Shown: one piece after another, positions 41,908-50,493 of the stretch | Layout of the letters: each line of letters begins with the position of its first letter | Position numbering within the stretch: the stretch's first letter is position 1 | Source of the DNA: Ilumatobacteraceae bacterium | GTDB taxonomy: Bacteria > Actinomycetota > Acidimicrobiia > Acidimicrobiales > Ilumatobacteraceae | Assembly: GCA_024644465.1 (NCBI GenBank) | Contig: JAHEKY010000010.1 | Span: forward strand, 1-56,616 | Reading direction: 5' to 3' | DNA length: 56,616 bases | Notes under the pieces: model-generated | Seen by the model: the letters and a program-made list of their open reading frames with translations, nothing else | Told to the model about the DNA's origin: nothing | The model's database searches: none | Translations under genes and position numbers: made by a program

Positions 41908-42627
41908 ATGGGCGTCGCCGACCGTGAGCGAATCGAGCCCCCGCCGACGCGATTCGCGCTCCCCGACCCGCGATCAACCGCGCCCGGCAACGACCTCGTC
42001 GCACTCGGCGCCGACCTCGAACCCGGCACGCTGCTCGCCGCGTACCGCACCGGGTTGTTCCCGATGCCGGTGGACCCCGGCAAGCGGCGCAGCAAGATGG
42101 CGTGGTACTCGCCGGACCCGCGAGGGGTCATCCCGCTGGACGGTCTGAACGTCAGCCGCTCGTTGCGCCGGAGTTGCGCGCGGTACGAGGTCCGGATCGA
42201 CACGTGCTTCCGCTGCGTCGTCGAGTCGTGCGCCGAGGCGAACCGGGACGGCCGCTGGATCACACCGGAACTGGTCGACGCGTACTGCCGGCTGTTCGAG
42301 CTCGGATGGGCGCACTCGGTCGAGACGTTCCACGACGGCGACTTGGTCGGCGGCCTCTACGGCGTGCGGATCAACCGGTTCTTCGCCGGCGAGTCGATGT
42401 TCTTCCGCAGGGCCGACGCCTCGAAGGTCGCGCTCGTCCACCTCGTCGATCATCTCAACGAGACCGGCGCCGTCCTGCTCGATGCGCAGTGGTGCACGGC
42501 GCACCTCGCGTCGCTCGGCGCCGTCGAGATCCCGCGCGAGCGCTATCTCAGCGAACTCGAGCGGGCAGTGGCGGACTGTGCCGGCGACGGGGAAGCGGGC
42601 CACGAACACGGGGCCATGACGAAGTGA
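41908..42627 (+). CDS. aat: Leucyl/phenylalanyl-tRNA-protein transferase
   Basis: N-end-rule enzyme of 239 residues that adds Leu or Phe to proteins with N-terminal Arg or Lys, marking them for ClpS/ClpAP. Motifs are GLFPMPVDPGKRR, MAWYSPDPRGVIPLD, GWAHSVETF, GGLYGVRINRFFAGESMF and DAQWCTAHLASLGA, all conserved. Its last bases form one arm of a strong hairpin. Confidence 0.95.
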   Translation: MGVADRERIEPPPTRFALPDPRSTAPGNDLVALGADLEPGTLLAAYRTGLFPMPVDPGKRRSKMAWYSPDPRGVIPLDGLNVSRSLRRSCARYEVRIDTCFRCVVESCAEANRDGRWITPELVDAYCRLFELGWAHSVETFHDGDLVGGLYGVRINRFFAGESMFFRRADASKVALVHLVDHLNETGAVLLDAQWCTAHLASLGAVEIPRERYLSELERAVADCAGDGEAGHEHGAMTK

Positions 42628-42658
42628 GCGGAGTGGCCGTTGGCCACTCCGCTCACTT
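42622..42658 (+). terminator. Long hairpin overlapping the aat stop codon
   Basis: Perfect 17-base arms (starting AAGTGAGCGGAGTGGCC at 42622) around a 3-base loop include the aat stop codon. There is no U-tract. It is the most stable simple hairpin I can see here and probably ends aat transcription. A second hairpin follows at 42667-42695. Confidence 0.7.
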
Positions 42659-42875
42659 GCGTCCAGCGCCGGCCGGATCCGCCATCCGGCCGGCGGGTTC
42701 CCGCCAAAAGGGGAAACCTGCGAGCCACGAGCGCCCCGCCAGGGGGGACGGAACGCTCCGGCTGCGACTTCTGAGCGATTGTTGTGGTGTTGCTGCGGTC
42801 TCGCTCGGACATGATTTCTTCGGCCGGTCCGGGGCGAACTTGAGGATTTCTTCCCAAACCCACGACACTCTCCGG
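42659..42875 (+). other. Structured 5' region of the ethylmalonyl-CoA mutase gene
   Basis: Non-coding stretch of about 217 bases between aat and the mutase. A 12-base perfect stem (CGCCGGCCGGAT at 42667-42678, complement 42684-42695) is followed by GGCGGGttCCCGCC-type pairing and a GC-rich block with further self-complementarity (GAGCG...CGCTC). The mutase needs cobalamin, so a B12 riboswitch was considered, but I could not find the conserved B12 box. No clear promoter or ribosome site precedes the mutase ATG. Confidence 0.4.
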
Positions 42876-44855
42876 ATGGACAAGGACTCGCCCGCCGACT
42901 CGACGCCGGCCCACCCGCGCGATCGGCCGTGGATGATGCGGACCTACTCGGGCCACTCGACCGCCACGGCTTCCAACGAGCTGTACCGGACGAACCTCGC
43001 CAAGGGTCAGACCGGTCTGTCGATCGCGTTCGACCTCCCGACGCAGACCGGCTACGACCCCGACTCGCCGATGGCGGCCGGCGAGGTCGGCAAAGTCGGC
43101 GTTCCCGTCGCCCACCTCGGGCACATGCGTGCCCTGCTCGACCAGATCCCGCCCGGCGAGACGAACACGTCGATGACGATCAATGCGACGGCGGCGTGGC
43201 TGCTCGCGCTGTACGTCGCCAATGCCGAGGAGCAGGGCGTCGCGCCGGCGCAGCTCCGCGGCACGACCCAGAACGACATCGTCAAGGAGTACCTCTCGCG
43301 CGGCACGTACATCTTTGCGCCCGTGCCGTCACGCCGGCTGATCGTCGACATGATCGCCTGGTGCGCGGCGCACGCCCCGAAGTGGAACCCGATGAACGTC
43401 TGCTCGTACCACCTCCAGGAGGCGGGCGCGACGCCTGCGCAGGAGATCGCGTACTCGATGGCGACCGCGATCGGTGTGCTCGACGCGGTACGCGAGTCCG
43501 ACCAGGTCCCCGCAGCGTCGTTCGCTCAGGTGTTCGGCTCGATCTCGTTCTTCGTCAATGCCGGAATCCGCTTCGTCGAGGAGGTCTGCAAGCTGCGCGC
43601 GATGACCGCGATGTGGGAGCAGATCGGCCGGGAACGGTACGGCGTCACCGACGACAAGGCGCTGCGTTTCCGGTACGGCGTGCAGGTCAACTCGCTCGGG
43701 TTGACCGAAGCCCAGCCGGAGAACAACGTCCAACGGATCGTGCTCGAGATGCTCGGGGTGACGCTCTCCAAGCGCGCCCGTGCCAGGTCGGTACAGCTGC
43801 CCGCCTGGAACGAAGCGCTCGGCCTGCCGACACCGTGGGACCAGCAGTGGTCGTTGCGGATGCAGCAGGTGCTCGCGTTCGAGTCCGACCTGCTCGAGTA
43901 CGACGACATCTTCGACGGGTCGGTCGTGGTCGAGCAGCGCACCGCCGACCTCCGCGCCGCGGCGCAGGCCGAACTCGACGATGTGCTCTCGATGGGCGGG
44001 GCGTTCGAGGCGGTCGAGACGCTGAAGTCGAGGCTCGTGTCGTCGATGGCGGTCCGCACGCGCCGCATCGAGACCGGCGAGCAGCCGGTCGTCGGCGTCA
44101 ACGACTTCGTCGAGACCGCCGAGTCACCGCTCGGCGGCGCGGGCGCCATTCTGACCGTCGACGAAGCGGTCGAAGCGGAGATGACCTCCGATGTCCGATC
44201 GTGGCGCGAGCGCCGCGACGGACGTGCGGTCGACGCGGCGATCGACGCGCTGCGCCGGGCCGCCGCCGACGGCGGCAACATCATGCCGCCGTCGATCGCG
44301 CTCGCGAAGGCCGGTGGGACGACCGGTGAGTGGGGCGACGTCATGCGCTCGGTGTTCGGAGAGTTCCGCGCGCCGACCGGTGTCGCCGGAGCGAGCGGGT
44401 CGACCGCCGGGCTCGGCGACGTCGTCGAGTTCGTGAAGTCGATCGCGGGCGGTCCGCCGAAGTTCCTCGTCGCGAAGCCCGGCCTCGACGGACACTCGAA
44501 CGGCGCAGAGCAGATCGCCGTGGCGGCTCGAGACGCGGGGATGGAAGTCGTCTACTCCGGCATCCGCTCGACGCCGGACCAGATCGCGGCGTCGGCGCGG
44601 GACGAGGATCCTGACGTGATCGGCCTGTCGATCCTGTCCGGCTCGCACCGCAGCCTCGTGCCGGCGGTGCTCGAGCGGCTGCGGGCGATGGGCGTCGACG
44701 CCCCGGTGGTCGTCGGCGGCATCATTCCGGAGGAGGACCGCACCTACCTCGCCTCGATCGGCGTCGCAGCGGTGTACACCCCGAAGGACTTCGAGATCGC
44801 GAAGATCATGCGCGACGTCGCCGACCTCGCGGTCGCGCATCGATCCGCGGCGTGA
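42876..44855 (+). CDS. ecm: Ethylmalonyl-CoA mutase (MeaA-like, B12-dependent)
   Basis: Single-chain coenzyme-B12 mutase of 659 residues. The substrate domain carries YSGHSTATASNELYRTNLAK, GLSIAFDLPTQTGYD and RGTTQNDIVKEYLSRGTY, all close to MeaA/Ecm sequences as I know them. The C-terminal cobalamin domain has the base-off motif GLDGHSNGAEQIA (Asp-x-His-x-x-Gly), GLSILSGSH and VVVGGIIP. Ecm converts (2R)-ethylmalonyl-CoA to methylsuccinyl-CoA in the ethylmalonyl-CoA pathway. Methylmalonyl-CoA mutase is the main alternative, but those enzymes are usually longer or heterodimeric. Confidence 0.88.
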   Translation: MDKDSPADSTPAHPRDRPWMMRTYSGHSTATASNELYRTNLAKGQTGLSIAFDLPTQTGYDPDSPMAAGEVGKVGVPVAHLGHMRALLDQIPPGETNTSMTINATAAWLLALYVANAEEQGVAPAQLRGTTQNDIVKEYLSRGTYIFAPVPSRRLIVDMIAWCAAHAPKWNPMNVCSYHLQEAGATPAQEIAYSMATAIGVLDAVRESDQVPAASFAQVFGSISFFVNAGIRFVEEVCKLRAMTAMWEQIGRERYGVTDDKALRFRYGVQVNSLGLTEAQPENNVQRIVLEMLGVTLSKRARARSVQLPAWNEALGLPTPWDQQWSLRMQQVLAFESDLLEYDDIFDGSVVVEQRTADLRAAAQAELDDVLSMGGAFEAVETLKSRLVSSMAVRTRRIETGEQPVVGVNDFVETAESPLGGAGAILTVDEAVEAEMTSDVRSWRERRDGRAVDAAIDALRRAAADGGNIMPPSIALAKAGGTTGEWGDVMRSVFGEFRAPTGVAGASGSTAGLGDVVEFVKSIAGGPPKFLVAKPGLDGHSNGAEQIAVAARDAGMEVVYSGIRSTPDQIAASARDEDPDVIGLSILSGSHRSLVPAVLERLRAMGVDAPVVVGGIIPEEDRTYLASIGVAAVYTPKDFEIAKIMRDVADLAVAHRSAA

Positions 44856-44891
44856 CCGCGACCGGGCGACGGCGTTCGCCGACGTAGGGTC

Positions 44892-47800
44892 ATGAGGGTG
44901 GAGATCATCGTGCGGACGACCCACGGCACGGCGGACGTGCTGCTCGAGGTCCACGACGACGATGCCACGCTCCGGGAGTTGATCACCCTCGTCAGCGGCC
45001 GCACCGCACCGCCGGTCGTGCTCGTCGACGGGCGCATCGTCGACACGGCCCGGCCGATTCGCTCCGCCGGCTTGATGGCGGGTTCGGAGATCGACACCGA
45101 CGTCGATCGCGTGCCGGCCCGCGCGGTTTCCCGATCGCGCCTGCTGCAGCTCACCGGCAGCGGAGCGGGCACGATCCGCCCACTCGGCATCGGGACGTAC
45201 CGCCTCGGGCCCGGCGCCCGGGTCAACGTCGACGAGCTCGTCGTCGGTCGCGTCGACCGACCCGCGTTCGAGGTGTCGGTCGGAGCGGATTCGACCGTGC
45301 TGCGTCCCGTACCCCTGATGACACAGTCGGTCACGCACGCCGGCCAGCCGCTCGCCGCGGACGTCGTGTGGACCTCCGGCCTCGTGGTCGCCGGTGGGCG
45401 GACGTTCGCGCACGAGCGGGGGCTGCCTTCCGGCGGACAGGGGCCGGCCGCCATCGATGATGCCGGCCGGATGGTGCACGAACGGCACCCGGTTCCGGAG
45501 GACGTGGAGCAACGGCTCGTGATGATCGACGCGCGGCGGGACGCCGAAATGCGCCGCGCCGCGTTGTGGGCGGCCCGGACCGGCTCCGATGCATCCTGCT
45601 GTCTCGCCGTCGGGCTCCGCACCGACACGATGTGCGAGGTCGACATCGACATCGCCGCGGATCCGGTCGTCGTGCTCGCCGGCGAGGTGAGCGTCGCCGC
45701 CGCCCACGCCCGAGCCCTCGTGCTCGATGCGGTCACCCGCTACGGCCCGGCCGACCTCGACGTCGCGGTCGCCGCGGAGGCGGACGATCTCCATCGATGG
45801 GACTGGGTGAAGTGGCTGCCGCACGCCGTCGGCGGGGGGTCGGTACCGCAGCTGTTCGGCGCGAACGACCCGGCCGACCTCGCAGCGTTCGCCGGCGCCC
45901 GTCTCACCGGACGGGGAACCCACGAGAGTTCGCGCCGCACCCTGCTCGTCGTCGTGGGCGACTCGCTCTGGTCCGCCCCGTGGTCGCCGCTGCACCGTCT
46001 CGTCGCCGAGTGTCCCCGGGATCTCAGCCTGCTGCTGCTGACCGACCGCCGGCGCCATGCCCCCGAGCGCTGGACGACGTTGATCGAACACCCCGAGACG
46101 TCGTCGACGGGGCACGCGGTGCTCTTGCACCGCTCGGCGCCTGACACGCCGCAACCCCTCCTCGCGCCGCTCCCGACGACCGCCACCGCGGCCGACATCG
46201 CCCGCCACCTCGCTGCGCTCGTCGACCCCGAGCTGCCGCAGCCCAGCTCGGCCCGGCCGACCCGCGACCACCCGCGCACGCTCGCCGAGCTCGTCGCCGG
46301 CGGACACCCGACGGCCCGCGTCGGCGTGCGGTGGAACACCCGCGTCGGGGTCGCGACGCCGGCACGAATGCCGATCGGCGTCGCTGACTCGTCGCCGATC
46401 ACGGTCGACCTCGGGCTCGATCGAGGGGTCGTCGTCAGCGGGTCCTCGCTCGCCGACGCCGCCGACGTGGTCCGCACGTTGCTGGCGTCGATGGCGACGG
46501 CATGGTCGCCGCACGAACTCGCGATCGTCTGGGTGGACCATCGCGCGGGCACGCGGCCCGAACCGTTGCGCTCCCTCCCCCACCACGCCGGCACGTTCTC
46601 CGAGACGGGGAGCCGGGCGGGCCGGCGGTTCACGTCGCGCCTCGCGACCGAACTGCTCGCACCGACGCCGACGGCGCGGCGCGTCGCGGTCGTGGTCGAC
46701 AGCCCGGCCGCAACCGAGGCAGCTGCGCCCGGGCTGGTCGACGGGCTGGCGAGGCTGGCGACCGCGGCCGGCGGCATCCATCTGATCCTCGCGACCGACG
46801 AGCCCCTCGCCGCGCTCGACGACCGGCTGCGATCGGTCTGCACGATCGGCGTCACCGTCGACCGGGTGGCAGCAGTTCGGCACGCAACGGTGCAGGAGAA
46901 CCGGTTGCACACGCCCTTCACCCCGTTCGAACCGCCGGCGACGGCGTCTGCGCCGGTCGAGGTCGCGCCATGGGTCTTCGCCCGCCCCCTGACAGCGCTG
47001 GAACGACACGTCGCCCGGCTCGGGGCAGGACACGATGCGGCGAGCCGGGCCGAGCGGGAGTACGAAGGGCTCGTCAGCGAGTTGGCCCGTCGGGCGGCGT
47101 CCGCCGAGCTCCACCCACTCCGGCCGCTCGTACCATCGCCGCTTCCTGCCCGTGTCCCCGCCGAACCGCTGTCGGCCGCCACGACCGGAGCCGGCGTGCC
47201 CCTCGGCCTCGTCGCGCGACCCGATCTCGACGAGCCGGTCCCGTACCGGTGGCGGCCGGATCGGGCCCCGTCGCTGGTCGTCGTCGGCGGGGCGGCCTCC
47301 GGCGTCCACGGGCTCCTCGACGTACTGCTCGTCGGAGTCGTCGAGCGCTACGCCGGGACCGACGTGCAGTTGTTCGTCATCGACGCCGACGACACCCGTC
47401 GATCGGCGTTGCGCGCCCGCGCGCACGTCCACGGCGTGGCGTCGCCCCACGAGGACGACGCCGTGAACGCGTTGTTCGAAGCCGCGGAGGAAGTCGGACG
47501 AACGGGGACGCCGACGCCCGTCGTCGTCGTGCGCGACCTGGACCAGCTCTCCGCGGAGCGGCGCGCCCGGCTGGCCGAGTTGATCGGCGCACACGCGCCC
47601 GCCGGCGTCCACCTGGTCGCTGCGGCGCACGACGTCGCAGCGGCGACCGAGTTCCTCCGCGCGCCGGTGCGCTTCGTCGTCGGCGCGCTCGACGATCCGG
47701 CGGGCTACGCGTCGCTCGGCATCGACGACCACTCCGACATCGTCGGATCGGGCCGATGCCTCGTGGGCCGCGAACAGCTGCTGATGCAGGTCGCCGAAGC

Positions 47801-47897
47801 GGCAGATCCGCTGGTGACCGCCCTCGCGGCCCGCCCGCAACCGCCCGCGACGTTCGCGCCGCCGACGCCGACCGCGGCCTCCGGGGCGCCGGGGTGA
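44892..47897 (+). CDS. FtsK/EssC-like protein lacking both Walker A sites
   Basis: Large protein of 1001 residues. Residues 1-75 look like a ubiquitin-like domain (VLVDGRIVDTARPI), about 95-190 like an FHA domain. Two P-loop-like domains follow. In the first (about 495-650) the Walker A position (near 514-522) reads SGSSLADAA and the Walker B VAVVVDSPA, followed by GGIHLILATDEP as in FtsK/EssC. In the second (about 770-940) the slot (near 796-806) reads GGAASGVHG and the Walker B VVVVRDLDQL. Neither has the GK[S/T] lysine, so ATP hydrolysis is unlikely. Arg-rich and Ala-rich composition is normal for this genome. It precedes an unusual partner gene by 7 bases. Confidence 0.75.
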   Translation: MRVEIIVRTTHGTADVLLEVHDDDATLRELITLVSGRTAPPVVLVDGRIVDTARPIRSAGLMAGSEIDTDVDRVPARAVSRSRLLQLTGSGAGTIRPLGIGTYRLGPGARVNVDELVVGRVDRPAFEVSVGADSTVLRPVPLMTQSVTHAGQPLAADVVWTSGLVVAGGRTFAHERGLPSGGQGPAAIDDAGRMVHERHPVPEDVEQRLVMIDARRDAEMRRAALWAARTGSDASCCLAVGLRTDTMCEVDIDIAADPVVVLAGEVSVAAAHARALVLDAVTRYGPADLDVAVAAEADDLHRWDWVKWLPHAVGGGSVPQLFGANDPADLAAFAGARLTGRGTHESSRRTLLVVVGDSLWSAPWSPLHRLVAECPRDLSLLLLTDRRRHAPERWTTLIEHPETSSTGHAVLLHRSAPDTPQPLLAPLPTTATAADIARHLAALVDPELPQPSSARPTRDHPRTLAELVAGGHPTARVGVRWNTRVGVATPARMPIGVADSSPITVDLGLDRGVVVSGSSLADAADVVRTLLASMATAWSPHELAIVWVDHRAGTRPEPLRSLPHHAGTFSETGSRAGRRFTSRLATELLAPTPTARRVAVVVDSPAATEAAAPGLVDGLARLATAAGGIHLILATDEPLAALDDRLRSVCTIGVTVDRVAAVRHATVQENRLHTPFTPFEPPATASAPVEVAPWVFARPLTALERHVARLGAGHDAASRAEREYEGLVSELARRAASAELHPLRPLVPSPLPARVPAEPLSAATTGAGVPLGLVARPDLDEPVPYRWRPDRAPSLVVVGGAASGVHGLLDVLLVGVVERYAGTDVQLFVIDADDTRRSALRARAHVHGVASPHEDDAVNALFEAAEEVGRTGTPTPVVVVRDLDQLSAERRARLAELIGAHAPAGVHLVAAAHDVAAATEFLRAPVRFVVGALDDPAGYASLGIDDHSDIVGSGRCLVGREQLLMQVAEAADPLVTALAARPQPPATFAPPTPTAASGAPG

Positions 47898-47904
47898 GCG
47901 CGCC

Positions 47905-48879
47905 GTGCTGATCGAACGCGGCGACGGTGTCGGCATCGAGTTGACGCGCGACGTCGTGCGCGGGGTCCGGCTGTCCCACGAGCAGAGCACGGTCGCCGCC
48001 GCGGCGGAAGTGTCGCTGCACGACGCGGACGACGAGCTGTTCCTGCTCGACGCACTCGTCCGTCTCCGCGGGCTGCTCGGCAACCCGCGGCTACCGACGC
48101 GACTCGCGATCTTTCCGTCGGGTGCGGCGACGTTCCGGGTCGACGTCACCGGTCAGACCGGGCCGGAACTGCACGCCGGGCGCGTCGGGCTGGAACGACG
48201 CCACGGCGTCACGTCGACGGTGCTCGTCGACGACGGTGCGCGGCGGTGGATGCATGTCCTGCACTGGCTGGCGCCGGACTTCCGGCGCCTGGAGGACGTC
48301 GCCGAGCGGGCCGGATTCCTCGACGCGGTGATCGAGCCGAGTCCGCTCGCACTCGCGCGTGTCTGTGCTGCCGGCACGACGATCGCGGAGCGATGCGCGA
48401 CGACCGGCGAGCGTTTCGTCGTCGCCTTCGAGGGTGCCCACACGATCGCCGCCGCGACGATCGAATCCGGCGGCGTCGCCCATCCCAGCCTCCGCGTCGC
48501 TGCGGGAGCGATCGGCGGCCAGTCGTTCGCCGGGTTGACCGAGCCCGTCGACGTCGCGCGCCGGCTCGTGTCGATCCGCGACGCCGGCACGGAGCGCGAG
48601 GTCGACCTGCGCCTGAACGGCATCGCCTACCCGCGGTTCCCGCTCGACGATCTCCGGTCTCCCGAACGGCAGTGCGTCGCGCTCGGTGCCGCCGTCGGCG
48701 CCGCCGGACTCGCCGGCCGGTTGCGTCCGATCGACGTCGTCGACGCCGCGGCACAGGTCGAGTGGGCCGTGCCGTGGGCGATCGATCGGGTGTCGACGTT
48801 GCCGCCGCTCGTCATCCAGTCCGCCCCGAGCGCGACGCGCCGACTGACGGCACGGCTCGTGCCGCGCCGCCGACCCTGA
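47905..48879 (+). CDS. Possible actin-fold (PilM/FtsA-like) protein paired with the FtsK-like gene
   Basis: Protein of 324 residues starting at a GTG 7 bases after the FtsK-like stop. It begins GDGVGIELTRDVVRGVRLS, recalling the strand-turn-strand start of PilM-like proteins (GIDIGS-x-VKAV), and later has DAVIEPSPLALARV and VALGAAVGAAGLA in positions that match PilM/FtsA. The phosphate-binding loop is not conserved (LTRD instead of IGSS), so nucleotide binding is doubtful. No transmembrane helix is obvious. The assignment is weak; the coupled pair is likely one system. Confidence 0.5.
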   Translation: MLIERGDGVGIELTRDVVRGVRLSHEQSTVAAAAEVSLHDADDELFLLDALVRLRGLLGNPRLPTRLAIFPSGAATFRVDVTGQTGPELHAGRVGLERRHGVTSTVLVDDGARRWMHVLHWLAPDFRRLEDVAERAGFLDAVIEPSPLALARVCAAGTTIAERCATTGERFVVAFEGAHTIAAATIESGGVAHPSLRVAAGAIGGQSFAGLTEPVDVARRLVSIRDAGTEREVDLRLNGIAYPRFPLDDLRSPERQCVALGAAVGAAGLAGRLRPIDVVDAAAQVEWAVPWAIDRVSTLPPLVIQSAPSATRRLTARLVPRRRP

Positions 48880-48904
48880 CGTCACCGGCGTCGGGCGCCG
48901 CGAG

Positions 48905-49330
48905 TCAGGCGTCGCGGTCGAAGATGCTCGGCCGCTGACCGAACACCGCCACGGCCTGCTTCAACGGCACGAGGTCGCCCCCGGAGGTGCGGCGTTCGCG
49001 ATCGGCGATCGCGTGCAGGGCGATCTCGCGGGCCTGCTCCAGCTCGGCACGCAATTTGGCGTTCTCGATCTCGAGCCGCATCACCCGGCGGATCCCCTCG
49101 AGGTTCATGCCCTCGTTCGTCAGCTCCGAGATCCGACGCAGCAGCGCGATGTCCTCGTCGCTGTACCGGCGGTTGCCGCCCTGCGTGCGGGCCGGCGTCA
49201 CGAGCCCGCGCCGCTCGTAGATCCGCAGCGTCTGGGGGTGCATCCCGGCGAGTTCGGCGGCCACGGAAATCACGTAGACCGCCGATTTCACGGTGCGACT
49301 CGATTCTCCGCTGTCTGCCATTGCACTCAT
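48905..49330 (-). CDS. hspR: HspR heat-shock repressor (MerR family)
   Basis: MerR-like repressor of 141 residues at the end of the dnaK operon. The winged-helix domain reads YVISVAAELAGMHPQTLRIYE, GLVTPARTQGGNRRYS and DIALLRRISELTNEG. HspR with DnaK as co-repressor binds HAIR elements; one lies in front of dnaK in this window (53140-53160), which indicates autoregulation. The start forms ATGA with the dnaJ stop. Confidence 0.93.
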   Translation of the reverse strand: MSAMADSGESSRTVKSAVYVISVAAELAGMHPQTLRIYERRGLVTPARTQGGNRRYSDEDIALLRRISELTNEGMNLEGIRRVMRLEIENAKLRAELEQAREIALHAIADRERRTSGGDLVPLKQAVAVFGQRPSIFDRDA

Positions 49331-50445
49331 CCTCTGCTTCGTACGTCCACCGTACTGGCTCGCGCCAGATCCTCGATGGCCTGTCGTTGTTCTTCGGACA
49401 ACGTCGTCGGGACCTCGACGTTGACGGTCACGATGAGGTCACCCGTGCGACGCTTCGTCGCGATGCCCTTGCCGCGGACCCGATGGCGACTGCCCGGCTG
49501 CGTGCCGGGCTTGATCCGCAACGTGACGGTCGAGCCGTCCAGCGTGGGGACGTCGATGTCGGCACCGAGGGCGGCTTCGGCGAACGTGACCGGCACGGAG
49601 ACGGTCAGGTTGTCACCGCTGCGCCCGAACCGCTCGTGCGGCGTCACGTGCACCGCGACGAGCAGGTCGCCGTTCGGCCCGCCGCTGCGGCCGGGCCCAC
49701 CGCGGCCCTTCAACCGGATCGTCTGGCCGTCGTCGACGCCGGCGGGCAGGCGGGTCTTGACCTCCCTGGGGCGCTTCTCGACGCCGGCACCGCCGCACGT
49801 CGGGCACGGCTCGTCGATGGTCTGCCCGGTGCCCTGGCAGACGTAGCACGGCGAGGAGAACGAGAACATCCCCTGGTTGTCGTCGACGACGCCGCGCCCG
49901 CCGCAGTTCGTGCAGACGCGTGGCGACGTGCCCGCCTTCGCACCCGAGCCGTGACAGGCCGAGCACTGGGCGTCCGTGGTCAGGTAGAGCGTCGTCTCGA
50001 GGCCCGTGACGGCATCCGCGAAATCGATCGTGAGCTCCGCCTCGATGTCCTGGCCGCGGCGCGGTTGCACGCCTGCGCCGGCGTTGGCCCGCCCGCTGCC
50101 GCGGCGACCGAACATGTTGAACAGGTCGTTGAGACCGCCGCCGTCCATGTCGCCGACGTTGAACGAGAACCCGCCGGAACCCGGGCGGGCGCCGCCCATG
50201 TTGACCGGGCCCATCCGCCGGACCTCGTCGTACTCGCTGCGCCGCTCCTCGTTGCCGAGCACGTCGTAGGCCGCGGAGAGCTCCTTGAACCGCTCCTCCG
50301 CGACGTCGTCACCGGGGTTCTTGTCGGGGTGCAGGTCGCGTGCCAAGGCGCGGTACGCCTTCGTGATCTCCTTCTGGGTGGCGGTCGCGCTGACACCCAG
50401 CACCTTGTAGTAGTCCTTGTCGAACCATTCGCGCTGTGCCGTCAT
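49327..50445 (-). CDS. dnaJ: DnaJ co-chaperone
   Basis: Type I J-protein of 372 residues. The J domain (about 8-72) includes the HPD motif in DLHPDKNPGDD. A Gly-rich linker follows, then four CxxCxGxG zinc motifs: CSACHGSG, CTNCGGRG, CYVCQGTG and CPTCGGAG. The C-terminal substrate domains end with dimerisation segments. It stimulates DnaK ATPase. ATGA overlap with hspR. Confidence 0.96.
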   Translation of the reverse strand: MTAQREWFDKDYYKVLGVSATATQKEITKAYRALARDLHPDKNPGDDVAEERFKELSAAYDVLGNEERRSEYDEVRRMGPVNMGGARPGSGGFSFNVGDMDGGGLNDLFNMFGRRGSGRANAGAGVQPRRGQDIEAELTIDFADAVTGLETTLYLTTDAQCSACHGSGAKAGTSPRVCTNCGGRGVVDDNQGMFSFSSPCYVCQGTGQTIDEPCPTCGGAGVEKRPREVKTRLPAGVDDGQTIRLKGRGGPGRSGGPNGDLLVAVHVTPHERFGRSGDNLTVSVPVTFAEAALGADIDVPTLDGSTVTLRIKPGTQPGSRHRVRGKGIATKRRTGDLIVTVNVEVPTTLSEEQRQAIEDLARASTVDVRSRG

Positions 50446-50493
50446 GCGTGCTCACCTCCTCACGGCATCGAGATCATCGTCGGCCGCCGACGT

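Noticed and set aside
42659-42875. Cobalamin riboswitch upstream of the B12-dependent mutase
   Set aside because: A purine-rich GGGGAAACC stretch is suggestive, but the conserved B12 box and the peripheral pairings could not be identified by eye.
44124-48149. Minus-strand frame of about 1340 codons opposite the mutase and FtsK-like genes
   Set aside because: Same low-complexity composition and overlap with well-supported genes on the other strand.
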